Assembly: GCA_000442015.1 (NCBI GenBank)
Contig: KE561068.1
Coordinates: forward strand, 49,518-113,517
Length of the DNA: 64,000 bases
Direction of reading: 5' to 3'
From: Rozella allomycis CSF55
Lineage: Eukaryota > Rozellomycota
Made by a program: the position numbers and the translations under genes
Shown: one piece after another, positions 1 through 11,332 of the stretch
How positions within the stretch are numbered: the first letter of the stretch is position 1
Layout: every line of letters starts with the position of its first letter
The notes under the pieces: model-generated
What the model was told of the DNA's origin: nothing
Database searches by the model: none
The model's input: the letters and a program-made list of their open reading frames with translations, nothing else

Positions 1-823
1 TAAAAATTCCTTTGCATTGTGAAGATTGATGAGGGATGTCACAGCACTGGGAACTAAAATAATTGGTAAAACAGAGCCTTTTAATGAATTATTAAGTTCC
101 TACTTGCAGGTAACTTCGATGCGGTTGCATCGTCGATTTTCATTTGGGTTTCTTTCCTCTCAGGTCTTGATGCTTGTTTCACAATACTCAAAACCGGAGT
201 GAAGTCCTGTCAGAATAAAAATAAATAATTACAGTTTTTGAAAGTAAAAGGGATTCTCTAGTAAAAACAGGCTTTTCGTATTGCAAAATATCGTGGACTT
301 TCAACCTGAAAGTTATTTCATTATCGGTGGTTTCAAAATTACTATCTGCATCCATAGCGTTTCCATCTGTCCTGTTTTCATTCAGCTTGATCTTTTTCGA
401 ACTTGGTTCATTAATGTTTTCCAAAGAGACCCATTGAAAATGAGGAACCTCTTCAAATTTTATATGTGGTACTTTTTTCATATCTATATTTGATTCCGTT
501 AAATATTCAAGCAATGGCTACTCTAAAAATTATAATGTCATTACTTTTCTATCTGGCAGGGAAACATTTGGGACTCCGATACGTTTGCACTCTTGCAAGT
601 AGGCCCCATATTGACTGATTTCTCGATGTAAATATGCGAAATAGACAGCATCTATTGGGTACGCTGTTCCTTTTCCTCTTTGCCGAAAAAATGCTGTTAG
701 AGTATCTCTATGAACCAGGTCGTTTCCAAATTGAATATGAGTAAAGTTTTCTTTGTTTGGATACAAGGAAATGGTTTGTTTCGAAATTAAATACTCTTTT
801 AAAGTTGTTAAAGGATCATTCAT
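1..823 (-). CDS. CDC73: Cdc73/parafibromin, PAF1 complex subunit (5' part; C-terminus off window)
   Basis: Cdc73 is a subunit of the nuclear PAF1 complex, which travels with RNA polymerase II and supports elongation and histone modification. The start is the ATG at 821-823. The N-terminus (DPLTTLKEYLISKQ, then PDRK followed by PLLEYL) follows the parafibromin N-terminal domain. The last visible exon carries SVLPIILVPSAVTSLINL, matching the conserved motif before the Ras-like C-terminal domain, which lies beyond base 1. Frame-consistent introns lie at 518-544 (27 nt), 207-232 (26 nt) and 78-103 (26 nt), all GT...AG on the minus strand. The family match is clear; only the 3' part is missing. 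Confidence 0.88.
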
Positions 824-1096
824 TGATATTGGAAATTTCGAACGAAAGCTCTTGTATTGGAAACTAGTAGAATCTATTCAACTTAAAACAATATCACACG
901 GGTTATCCAATCAAGCTAATTTATCAATACTCATTTGATCAAATTTCTGTGCTGCCTCTCCGTTGGAAATCTTGCGGTGGTGTAGGGAGACCTTAAAGAA
1001 GACGTTAACAATCGACACTGAGAGTCATTAATAATCAATAAAGAAATTGAAATAAAACAAATACAATTCTGTAAATTAAATTAATTTATTATGTCA

Positions 1097-2089
1097 TTAA
1101 TTGAAAATTTCTGCCTTGAGGAGTTCCTGCATATAATTTGTGAGATACTCAATAGATATTTTATTGCTCTCCTTGCAACACTTGTGCAGTTGACTTTCAT
1201 TCGATTGATGAATATCTTCCTTTCTAACCTTTGGTTTTCCAAACGTTGGATCAAAGTTTTGATCTATTTTCTTCAATTTACTGGCAAGGTCCGATATTCT
1301 CTTTGATAAAAATTCTTCAGTTCCTAATATAGGTGATGATGACAAATTATTCATCCAATATTGGCTCCAAAGAATTTCCAGAAATCTTTCGTCAAACGAT
1401 GATTTAAAATAGGAAACTGGAAGGGAATAGTATCTGTTGGAATGAACCCCGAAGTCTTCAATTTTATCCATAGGAATTTGTTGAAACTCATCATTAGAAC
1501 TACTTGGCGCCTTGTAATCTTCAGGAAATGTTCGAAAGGCACCTAAATCAACTTTTCCGGTAGAAGATGTCCTTTTAGGGTCGATAACAACAGCAAGAAA
1601 TGGTTCTTGAAATTGCTGATTTAAATGTTGAGTACTAACATCAATACCTGATAGCCAGCATCCGTATCCCGGATGAGAGTGATACCAACCAATAACGTTT
1701 TCTTGTTTACCAGCTTGCTTAATAACTGTCATGTAGTCCACCATGTATTCATAGCCTTCTGCTGCTGCATTTACTCGTGTTTCAGTCCCTTCAACTGGAA
1801 GTGCAAACGCGTCCATAACAATCATACTTTGTCCTTTGATCTTTCCTTGCATCAAGCCCATGACTTCTATATCTCCTCCTGATTTTGCATGAAGAACCAT
1901 TTTCATTAGTGCCATAGACGATATCTTGACATTTGTAAAGTATTTAGGATCCGTGGTCCAAGGTTTCTCATTTAATATCTTTTTTTGTTCTTCAGCATCA
2001 AAGTTATACATTTCATCGTTATTTATTAGCGGCTTAATCTCATTTTCAAGTTCAAATGTTTTTCGTGCAAGTTTCTCATCGGTGTCCAT
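1097..2089 (-). CDS. CSN5: COP9 signalosome subunit 5 (JAMM deneddylase)
   Basis: Csn5 is the catalytic metalloprotease of the COP9 signalosome, which removes Nedd8 from cullins. The frame is a single exon of about 330 aa. It has the MPN/JAMM core: the glutamate in EVMGLM, then [14 protein letters not shown] giving the H-x-H...S...D zinc site. The flanks GTETRVNA and [15 protein letters not shown] are family-typical. An upstream in-frame extension exists (20 codons, non-ATG start), but the ATG at 2087-2089 matches the usual N-terminus. A divergent REV1 start lies 44 bp away. The active site looks intact, so a working enzyme is expected. Confidence 0.93.
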   Translation of the reverse strand: MDTDEKLARKTFELENEIKPLINNDEMYNFDAEEQKKILNEKPWTTDPKYFTNVKISSMALMKMVLHAKSGGDIEVMGLMQGKIKGQSMIVMDAFALPVEGTETRVNAAAEGYEYMVDYMTVIKQAGKQENVIGWYHSHPGYGCWLSGIDVSTQHLNQQFQEPFLAVVIDPKRTSSTGKVDLGAFRTFPEDYKAPSSSNDEFQQIPMDKIEDFGVHSNRYYSLPVSYFKSSFDERFLEILWSQYWMNNLSSSPILGTEEFLSKRISDLASKLKKIDQNFDPTFGKPKVRKEDIHQSNESQLHKCCKESNKISIEYLTNYMQELLKAEIFN

Positions 2090-2133
2090 TTTGGAATTTC
2101 GGGAATACCTTAAACATATTTCAACCAAAGATA
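2090..2133. promoter_or_regulatory. 44-bp divergent intergenic region between CSN5 and REV1
   Basis: Only 44 bp separate the two ATGs. Both genes must draw their promoters from this stretch or from inside each other's coding sequence. No clear TATA box or named operator is visible. Confidence 0.6.
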
Positions 2134-4532
2134 ATGAATCAAAGTTCAAAATCCGATAAAAGGAAAGAAAAGGAACCAGCTTATGAATCTTATGATCAGT
2201 ATTTCCAGGAAAAGAAGCGCAAGTTGGAACAACAAAACTCGTGTACTCTAAAAAGCAATATTTTCTATGGTTTAGTGTTCCATGTCAATGGATACACTAA
2301 TCCTCCACTAACTACAATTAGAGATCTAGTTTGTGAGCATGGAGGTCGGTATGCACAGTATCTATCAAGGGAAGTTACTCACATCGTGTGTACAAATCTG
2401 CCCATGGCAAAGCTGAAATTGCTAAAGCAAAGTGATGTTATAATAAAACCTGAATGGATTCTGGATTGCATTAAAAAGGGTGGACTTGTTGATGAGAAGC
2501 CTTACCGAGTCTATGAACATAATAGCCTGAACAATCAAAAGACACTAGTATTACCTACGGCCAGCCGCACTCCGGTGGCACATGCTGAAAGAGAATCGCG
2601 GATTGATGCGTCTGATCCTAATTTTGTAGCCCAGTTCTATCAAAACTCAAGGCTGCATTTTCTTTCCTTGTGGAAAAACGAATTGAAAGAATTTACAGCT
2701 GAATTTTTAAAGAACAAAAAGGATAACATTCACGGCGCCTATAAAGTAATATTGCATGTAGATATGGACTCATTTTTTGTTTCAGTGGCATTAAAGGATC
2801 GCCAGAATCTGATTGATAAACCTGTCGCTGTTGGGCATTCGACTCGAGATGGGAAAGAATCTAATAAATTAGATTCTTCTAGCGATTTAGCGTCTTGTAA
2901 TTACGTGGCTAGACAGTTTGGAGTTAGGAATGGAATGATGTAAGAATTTTGGTTGATCGTTTTAGGCTGCAGAAAGCGCTAAAGCTTTGCCCAGGTCTTA
3001 TCGTTCTTCCTTATGAGTTTGAAAAGTATCGCGAGATTTCTAGAAAGTTTTACACTGTTTTATTCAAATATGCAGATAACATCCAAGCTGTTAGTTGTGA
3101 TGAGGCATTTCTTGAAATAAATTCCAAATTAAATGATGATAGCAAAGAAACAGTCTATGATATTTGTGAAAATATAAGAAAAGATATTAGAGATATTTGT
3201 GAAGTAAATGCTTCTATTGGAGCGGGCCCCAATATGTTAATTGCAAGATTGGCTACTAAAAAGGCCAAACCAAATGGCCAACATTATGTTACAAAGGAAG
3301 AAATAAAAGACTTTATCAAAGACATTAATGTTAAAGATTTGCCATCCGTGGGATACGCCCACGGATCACAATTTGAAACTATGGGTATTGAAACATGCTC
3401 ACAACTTGAACAATTAACCATCAGCGAATTACAAAAAATATTTGGAATCAAACAAGGGGAATTGTTTTATAATTATTGTAGAGGAATTGATTCAAGAGAA
3501 TTGATTAATACGCATGAAAGAAAATCTATTGGAGCTGAAATAAACTGGGGGATTAGATTAAATGAAAAATCTAAAGTTGAATCATTTTTTCGTAATTTGT
3601 CTAAAGAAGTCTCTGAAAGATTAATTTCGTCTTCACTTTCTGGCAAATTATTGACTTTAAAGGTTAAATGTAGAAAAAGGGATGCTGAACAGCCAAGGAA
3701 GCATATGGGTCACGGCTGGTGTGATGATATTTCAAAATCCCATGAATTTTCTAGGCCTGTTTTTGAAGAGAATGTTATTTTCACTCAGGTGATTAAGATG
3801 TATAATGGATTGCATTTGGCGCCTGAAGATTTAAGAGGTGCTGGAATTCATTTTCAAAAACTAGTCGATATAAAGAATGCAAAAGGTAAGAATCACATGC
3901 GGTTTTGTTTAGATCAAAAAAAGTTGGACTTTTCAAATATGAAAAAGAGAGAAATCAATAACATCAAGAAGAATAATAAAAATGAAGTGGAAATTATTTC
4001 CTCATCTGATATACCTAAGCATTCTCCTGAAAAGAATCCATCAAAGCAAAAAGCATTTCAAAAATTGAGTCCTAAAGGGAAACCTCCATTTAAACCTTTA
4101 ATTACTCTCACACAAAAATTTAAACCCAGAAAGTTATTTTCTGACGTAATTGAACTTTCAGATAGCGATGATACAATTAATCTGAATATTGATATTTTGT
4201 CTTCCCAATCTCACACGCAAACTCAAAATTATTTAATTTATCCAGACTTGGATGGTTTCGTTGACGAGAGCGAAATAAAGAGTAGATTGAAACAATGGGT
4301 GGATTATTTCAAAGATGAAGGACCCTTGGACATTGATAAGCGGACAATCTTTACATATTTTAGTGAATTATTTGATTCCAAAAATCTGGATCTTGTAAGA
4401 AAGTATTTCTGTTATTTGAAACGTTTGATAAATGAAATTGAAAGTGAAAAATGGCCTTCATTTTTGACTGAGTTAGAGAATCAATTGCAATTGATGTCAA
4501 TCAACAATTATGGATCTAAATTATTACTGTAA
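2134..4532 (+). CDS. REV1: DNA repair protein REV1 (Y-family polymerase/dCMP transferase)
   Basis: Rev1 is a translesion polymerase that inserts dCMP opposite damaged guanines or abasic sites and scaffolds polymerase zeta. Two exons (2134-2939, 2966-4532) are joined by a 26-nt intron and give about 790 aa. In order: an N-terminal BRCT domain (about 40-130; [18 protein letters not shown]); a polymerase palm with HVDMDSFF and SCDEAFLEI supplying the catalytic acidic residues; the GVGYAH-like helix-hairpin region ([10 protein letters not shown]); a little finger with [14 protein letters not shown] and GHGWCDD; and a C-terminal four-helix domain from about residue 700 that in other species binds Rev7 and other polymerases. 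The start is the first ATG that keeps the BRCT in frame. All hallmark residues are present. Confidence 0.93.
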
Positions 4533-4658
4533 ATTATAAAAGAAGTAATCCTTAAACGGTTAAGGCATAAACATAAAGCACGAACTTGGAATTGGGATCA
4601 GGTAGCAACAGCTGTATGTGCACAACAAATAAAAGAACTATATTTTATTTAATACATT

Positions 4659-5589
4659 TTATAATTCATCCTGCACATTTAATTGGGATAGAGAATTCTG
4701 GATTGAAACCATCTGGTTCCCTCCTAACCCATACAGATACCCCATAAATTTTGAATCGTCAATAGCATTATCAAAATACGTCTGTCTCATCCGGAAGAAA
4801 ACATCTGCCGTTAATAATGAATCAGATCCTGCTTGGTGTTGAATTCCCACTCTTTCAATTTGCAAGTCATCAGCAACATCTAACAATCAACTCACTCAAC
4901 TATCAGTACCCTGCAATCCTCCTTTAAGGCTCTTACAGCTCTTCATTAAAAATTTAATATCATATATGCATGGAAAAAATATATTTAATCTTTCAAAAAA
5001 CTCATTTTCACCATTTGGAAGCACATCGCAGGTCAAAATTTTCATAAAATATCCAAAATCATACCCACTGTGGAATGATATCCATTTCACATTCGAATTC
5101 AGAATCATCCCACTGGTCATCATCCAATCTCCAAATTCTTCAACATCAATACCTTGGTTCTCAAGTCTCGAAAAATCTATCCCGCTTTTCGTCAAAAGTT
5201 CAATAGAATCTTGTGCATACATTTGATCACTATTTTAACACTAAATTATCATTACTTTAAACTAAATCTGAAATTAAACTGCCATGAACAAACACCAGGC
5301 GGTGTGTTTCCGTTTTCATCACAAAGCGTGATCCCCAGTTGTATAATATTCAGCAAATCAACGTTGCATCTAAGAGTCTGGAAATGATAGTCTGCAGAAT
5401 TTTTGAAATTGCCCATTGGCCTTGCTACCACACCTTAATTTTTGAAGTGCAACAAAAAATACCTGGGAATTCAGTGTCCATTGCTATATAGTTGTAGGTA
5501 TCTAATAAATTTCTTATATTTTCCATTTCCAACTCCAAGTTTGAAGCCCATACATCTCGTATCCGTGGATGCTGAATAGAAATAAGCAT
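4659..5589 (-). CDS. POP2: CCR4-NOT deadenylase CAF1/POP2 (CNOT7-like)
   Basis: This is a DEDD-family 3'-5' exonuclease that shortens mRNA poly(A) tails in the CCR4-NOT complex. Four exons (5463-5589, 5256-5433, 4910-5229, 4659-4879) total 846 nt, or 281 aa, close to human CNOT7. Introns are 29, 26 and 30 nt. Catalytic motifs: AMDTEFPG (D-x-E), [12 protein letters not shown] (D), and [10 protein letters not shown] (H...D). The strong conservation of [15 protein letters not shown] and [12 protein letters not shown] fixes the splice choices. It converges on REV1 with 126 bp between the stops. Confidence 0.95.
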
Positions 5590-5687
5590 TTGTGAAATTT
5601 CGATAATCCAAGACAATACAATTCTTATCGATATCTTATGCTAGTTTATAATTTTTATAAAGACAAGAAATAGATTTAGATGATTTA

Positions 5688-6912
5688 TTATTGTGATTTT
5701 CCAATCTCAGCCTTGGCGGCCAAGTTTCTCTCTGCGCTGTATAAGACTCGGTCTAAAAATCCAGCTGCGGCGAAAATGCCTCCGACAATTGCACAGACTC
5801 TTGTTAAAAATGACGAAAAAGATCTAGACTGTTCTACATATATGATATTCATTGGCGATATATCAAAATTGAAAAATATGCCTATTAAAGTTACATCTTA
5901 AGCTTACCGACTTTTTCCGATGGTCTTTTTGCGGTTGTTACAGCGAATTGATTCGTATGTACCTTTTTGCCGTTTGCGTATTCGATGTTTGTTGAAACCA
6001 CGTTAATAAAGTACTGAAACATGTATTCTGTACTAGCGGCCTTTTCAGAATGATTATCAAGAGGATTTAGAACGAATGTTCCTTCAGGTTTACCAAAAGA
6101 CAGCGAATTAATAGTATGGCTCAAATCATACGTCACATCACTAAATGGATTTAGGTCATGAATATGCATATCTTGATAATGGAAACTTAGACCGGGTGCG
6201 ATGTGAAATTCAGCAGCAACCTTTTTAACCTCAAAGTAGCCTTCAATACGACAACCCTCACCTCTTTCGTTTTTTATGCGATCAGCATAGCCTTCTTCAA
6301 CACACTATCTATTCGATATATAAATATTACTTGTGCGAATTTGGAAACATCCTTGGCGGACCAACCTCTGTTCTCGTATGCTCTGATTACCTCGTTACAG
6401 GTATTGCAACATTGATTGGGTTCAATTTCTGCATTGTAACATGAACCGCATTTTGCCTTTCCATCTTTTGTCTTAATGCTAGTTCCGTTGATGTTTATAC
6501 CTATGTTTCAATTTACAATCTCTTACGAAAAGCCTCGGTAGATACAAGTTCACCATTTTTGGTAAGTCTATGTTTCTCAAGAGTATGTTTTATGTCATCT
6601 TTAAACTCCCCTGATGCATCCATAATATCAACCGAAAGCACTAACTAATAAGAATTTGTTTTTCACATTACAGAAACATGGCGCTTTTGGGAGTGTTATA
6701 TTTAGATAAACCGGCATCAAATCTCTCCTCGATGTGTCAACATTTAATTGAGTATCGAAAGAAGTAGAAAAATATGACACACACTCTGCAATGAACAGAT
6801 AAATGATCAACACATAGCTGAAAACGGTTATTACACCACCTGTGCTTGTCTTGGTTTTAAAATCGTCTAGAGTTTTAGCATATGCATCAAATTTTTGCAA
6901 GTTGGATAGCAT
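5688..6912 (-). CDS. ERV46: ERV46/ERGIC3, COPII vesicle cargo-cycling membrane protein
   Basis: This is an integral membrane protein that cycles between ER and Golgi and acts as a cargo receptor with Erv41. The start is the ATG at 6910-6912 (MLSNLQKFDAYAKTLDDFK), followed by a transmembrane segment (GGVITVFSYVLIIYLFIAE). The luminal part contains CGSCYNAE...CCNTC, HIHDLNPF, and FQYFINVV. The second transmembrane segment is near RVCAIVGGIFAAAGFLDRVL. At least three short introns are needed: 27 nt after PKAPCF, 26 nt after the EAF of the luminal region, and 26 nt before IFFNFDISP. The tail ends EIGKSQ and lacks an obvious dilysine signal. The family call is firm; the middle exon joins were made by eye. 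Confidence 0.9.
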
Positions 6913-6966
6913 ATAAACAAACAAATAAAATTCAGAAAAATACTAAAACTGACTAACAATTTGAAT

Positions 6967-8732
6967 TTATGCAAGCACATTTCTCATCAGATAACTCTGT
7001 AATCTGTTGGAAGACTCGACCTTGATTTCTTCTAAAGCGTCTGGGAACTTTTGCAAGCAGGATACTAGGTTGTTTCTAGTAAGAACGTGTGCGACACAAT
7101 CAGTCTTAGCTCTGACTGTCGCTATTCTGGGAAGATTATGAAGTATTCCAACCTCTCCGAAAAATGATCCTGTACCACTGGTATCAATTATATCTCCAAA
7201 CTCACTAATAATATCCGCCTCTCCGTGTGTTAAGAAGAACATTTCTTCTGCTTTTTGTCCACAATGCACAATATTTTCACCTTTCTTAAACTTTGTTGTA
7301 GTCATCACACTAGCAATGGCATTAAGGACTTCTCTGTCACACTTGGCAAATATTGCAACTTTGCTGAGATTTTGCTGGTTAACTTCAAATTCAAATTCAT
7401 TTTGAGGACTTGTGCGAAGTTTGAACAAGTTGTATCTTTCTTCTGCAGCAACTTTTAAATCATTTTCAATCTTTGGAAACTTCTTTGTTACTGTTTGCAA
7501 GTCATCTCTTGTAAGCTTTAGCAAAGTAACACTTCCTTTAGCTCTTACAGATGCTGAAAAATAAATTTAAATGCGCTATTACCTGTTCTTGTCGTCTTCA
7601 ATAAAATTCCGACTTCTCCAAAGAAACTACCTTGGGTGATCGTCGCGTAAACACTTTTCAAATCATCACTGACAACCTCTACTGCACCGGTTAAGATCAG
7701 GTACATTTCATTAGCCATTTCACCTCGTTTAACTACTAATTGACCATCGTGATATATTTCGGGAAGCAACTTTCTTGACAGTTCATCTAAAAAGTCTGTG
7801 TCCGCATTTTCAAATAGCAGAATCTAATAAAAATAACTAAACTTAATCAACCTTATGTAAGTCCATTCTTCCAACATCTGCAACAAATTCTCCGCCGAAT
7901 TCTACTGCACTAGTGTCAAGAATATATTTCAGTTTTTGAAGCCATGCATTTCTATCAGTAGCAGCTTCTTTAATCCTCAGCATCAAATCCGGATACTATG
8001 TAAACATGTAACAACAATTACTTTCTCCAATGAACGCTCCATTGCTTTTCTGGTTAACATTAATAGTGTGCACTCCTCAGACATTACTTTAACAGTCGCA
8101 GTTCTTTTTTCATTGAATAAAACACCGATTTCCCCGAAGAACGAATCTTCCTCCAAAGTGGCTATCAAATCTCCATTGTCTTTGCAAACACCGACCTAGT
8201 TCCACTATCATCTGAATTTTACCGATCCACGAAAAATGAAAAACATTTCCATTGCTGCATCTCCCTTTTTGACGACAACGGATTCTTTGACTTTGGTGAT
8301 CTGGGCAAGATTTGAGGCAAGTTTTTCCAATGCCTCTTGAGGGAAATCTTGAAATAATGGAAACCGTGTGAAGGCCTCCAGTGCAACTGCCTTAAGCATT
8401 TCTTGGTTATTTAAAACCTTGACATCTGGAGGAATATCAACAAGTGGCCTCCTGACCGCCCTTGTAGTAGGCTGATCTCCCGCACTTCTATTTACTAATG
8501 CCCGTATTTGATTTTCGTAATCCATGCAAAGCTTCCCGAGTAATTCTATTCTTTGCAATAATTGTTCCCGTGTCGCCAAAGTTAGGTCAAGTTTCGGCAT
8601 ATCATTCATTGATCTAGGCAACTGAGGAGAGGATGCATCAATTGAAGACGCTCTTGTACGTCTTCTTATTATTTCTCTAGGTGTGGCGCCTCCATTAGTC
8701 TTTCCGATATCAAAGTCATTGGATGAAGGCAT
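6967..8732 (-). CDS. Protein with three tandem cyclic-nucleotide-binding domains, no kinase
   Basis: Several exons encode three CNB domains in a row. Each has a phosphate-binding cassette with the Glu and Arg needed for cAMP/cGMP contact: FFGEIGVLFNEKRTATV, FFGEVGILLKTTRTG and FFGEVGILHNLPRIATV. The first about 130 residues are basic and Ser-rich (REIIRRRTRASSID), then a short helix (LLQRIELLGKLCMDYENQI). No kinase, GEF or channel segment follows; the last CNB ends about 30 residues before the stop. It could be a PKA regulatory-like or free-standing sensor protein. A classical regulatory subunit has two CNBs and an N-terminal dimerisation domain, so I leave the symbol empty. Confidence 0.8.
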
Positions 8733-9349
8733 TGGAAACAGAAACAGCGTTTCCAGGTCAAATATTCGAATATCTAATTGCTAGATTTTCTGATATAATA
8801 TTTGGAATAAAAAAGCAATAAAAATTTAAAAATATGTCTTTTCGGCAACTCTGCTACTGCTAATGGTTGGTCGTTGGATATTAAACTTTCATATATACTA
8901 AAGTCTAAAGTTACTAAAAATATTAGATACTAAAGAAATAGATGGGATTTATATGAGGAGTTAAAAACAAAAGGGATAAGTGATATAATAGATAGATAAA
9001 GTTATAAACCCAGTCAAGATTTCTTCCAGATTGATCAGATAAGATTAAACAAGTATTTTGATTTTCGCGTTTCATTTTACAAAATAGAAATAAATTTACA
9101 CCGATGAATATCTGTGCTAAATTAGATTTTGATAACATGCAATAATTATGGTGCCTAAGGTAAATTCAAGTGTCAAAGAACCCCATTCTTTTTTTATTAC
9201 ATCTTTCATTAATGCTCCCTCTTATCTTTGTATCGGGCATGGGTCATTAATGCTCAAATTTCCAAAATCACATTTAGGAAATTTCCTAATACGGGACGAT
9301 AAATAGGGAAACCAGGGTTACACAATCTAGCAACCACCTTGTCCATCGA
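8733..9349. other. 617-bp divergent intergenic region
   Basis: This region lies between the divergent starts of the cyclic-nucleotide-binding protein and the ADP/ATP carrier. It is AT-rich. I see no conserved frame, tRNA or strong repeat. It is one of the longer spacers here and probably carries both promoters; the carrier is usually highly expressed. Confidence 0.5.
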
Positions 9350-10390
9350 ATGTCTACAACAACCAAAGCCGACAAACCTGATCCAATCATGAGCTTTGCA
9401 AGAGATTTCCTTGCCGGAGGTATCTCTGCAGGAGTGAGCAAGACGATTGTAGCTCCGATCGAAAGAGTTAAAATTCTATTGCAACTTCAAGATATCAGCA
9501 AGCAATTAAGCCCTGATAAGCGCTACAATGGAATCATGGATGTCATTAGAAGAGTCCCTAAGGAACAAGGAGTTTCTGCCTTCTGGTAACCACCGTTGAT
9601 AAACAACAATAGGCGAGGAAATTTGGCCAACGTCATTCGTTACTTTCCAACACAAGCACTTAATTTCGCTTTCAAGGACAAATATAAGAAGCTCTTTAAT
9701 CCATATAAGAAGGATAAGGAGTTTGGCAAATGGTTCGTCGGAAACTTGGCCGCCGGTGGTGCTGCAGGTAGTTAAAACTTTTTAAAGTAACTCAGGTGCC
9801 ACATCTTTATTGTTTGTATATCCTTTGGACTTTGCTCGTACCCGTCTTGCTGCCGATGTCGGTAAAGGCGCCAACCGTGAGTTTAACGGTTTGGTAGATT
9901 GTCTTGGAAAGATATTTAAAGCTGTATGATAGATGCATTCAATTAATATAGGATGGTATGAAAGGATTGTACCAAGGATTTAATGTATCTGTCGTTGGAA
10001 TCATTGTATACAGAGCTTGCTACTTTGGTGGATACGATACCATGAAATCGTATTTGCCAAAAGATGCACCTCTTTGGCAAAACTGGGTTGTTGCCCAAAC
10101 TGTAACCACCTTGGCTGGGTTAGCATCTTATCCATTTGATACCATCCGTCGTCGTATGATGGTAAGTTTATATTTTCAGCCTTTAAAAGATGCAATCTGG
10201 CCGTGGTGAAGTTTTATACAAATCAACCATTGATTGTTGGAGAAAGACTGTTGTAACTGAAGGGCCAAAGGCATTGTTCAAAGGATCCTTGACTAACATT
10301 ATTCGTGGATCTGGAGGTGCTTTGGTTTTAGTCTTTTATGAAGCCATTCAACGTTCCTTGGGAATTGAGGCATCTGGAAGCTCAGAATAA
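9350..10390 (+). CDS. AAC: Mitochondrial ADP/ATP carrier
   Basis: This inner-membrane carrier exchanges cytosolic ADP for matrix ATP. Five exons (9350-9585, 9613-9767, 9796-9923, 9952-10161, 10190-10390) sum to 930 nt, or 309 aa, the normal length. Introns are 27, 28, 28 and 28 nt. It has three mitochondrial-carrier repeats: [20 protein letters not shown], then [18 protein letters not shown], then [10 protein letters not shown]. Joining exons 4 and 5 gives RRRMMM, the signature of ADP/ATP carriers. [20 protein letters not shown] is nearly invariant in the family and fixes the first junction. Confidence 0.97.
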
Positions 10391-10501
10391 TTTGAAGTTG
10401 ACCTTTAAATAAAAACTTGATACATTCATTGATTTTTTGATTTGATTCCAGATATTGCTATCCCTTTGAATTGATCTATTAAGAATTTCCGAAATTTCGT
10501 A

Positions 10502-11090
10502 ATGCCGTATAGTCGCCACATTCCCTCGACCCGTGAATACTCGAACAATTACATAAATGACGAGCATAGTGACAACAGCAATGAAAATTACTGTGAAAGC
10601 GAGGATGAGCTGTTTTCTAGAGATACATGGAGGTCGATTATTAATTTTTTCCCCAACGTCGACGAAGAGGAGGAAGGCAGCGACGAGGAAGCTTCCAGTT
10701 CCGATGAGAGTGAAAGCCCGTTGCAAGACATTGCGCATTTATTAAGAGTGAACGATCGCCGCGACTATGGGATGCTCATGCACAAGTTCCAGGTAACCAA
10801 AGCAATTAGGCTCTATAAAACAGGAGCTTCGACAAAGCCAAGATTCGCAATGGTTTGCAGATTTGATATCAACGTTAGAAGATGCTATGGATTCCATTGA
10901 GAGAACCGAGGAGCGGCTTGACAAGAAGGTCGAGGAGATTATTAGAAAGAAGAGGGAATTGAAGGAACAGAAAGAGATTGTAGACGGTTTGAGTAGAGAA
11001 ATTAGGGATACTGGATATCCGTTATTTTCGGCTAGACCAAGGAAGAAAATTAAGAGGGAGCATTTAGATACGAAACTATTGAATAGATAA
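10502..11090 (+). CDS. Acidic, coiled-coil hypothetical protein
   Basis: Two exons (10502-10792, 10824-11090) with a 31-nt GT-AG intron encode 185 aa. Residues 25-85 are very acidic and Ser-rich (EEEEGSDEEASSSDES). From about residue 95 a long charged helix begins (HKFQELRQSQDSQWFADL, then ERTEERLDKKVEEIIRKK), and the C-terminus is basic (RPRKKIKREH). The layout suggests a nuclear or complex-forming subunit. I do not recognise the family; KxDL-type BLOC proteins were considered but the motif is not convincing. The joined frame is open across the intron, supporting a real gene. Confidence 0.65.
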
Positions 11091-11332
11091 ATCAAAGTTT
11101 CTTTCCTTTATTAATAAATTAGTTGCCTAGTTTATTTTTCACCACTGTCACCAACTAGTTCATTGTTTACTGGTAATCCATTGGCTAGTTTGAATTCAAT
11201 GCTACAACATATAATACATTTATGTAAAAATGGATGTAACTTTTCGATGGTATCAAAACCATCTTTTACAGTACTGTCGTTGTATTCAAATATTACATCA
11301 AGAAAAATTTATTTAATTATTATAATCTGAAA
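11091..11332. other. Convergent intergenic region with an unassigned minus-strand open frame
   Basis: The + strand gene and TOR end here. On the minus strand about 60 codons are open (about 11142-11314, containing DGFDTIEKLHPFLHKC) and close at a TAA, but no ATG precedes them and TOR has already ended at its normal terminal Trp. It may be chance or a leftover exon. Confidence 0.3.

Noticed and set aside
1097..2149. CSN5 start at 2149
   Set aside because: The extra 20 codons begin at a non-ATG codon, overlap the REV1 start, and lack family similarity; the ATG at 2089 fits other CSN5 proteins.
6203..6415. Plus-strand frame over the ERV46 gene
   Set aside because: It is antisense to the ERV46 luminal exons, which match the family closely once short introns are removed.
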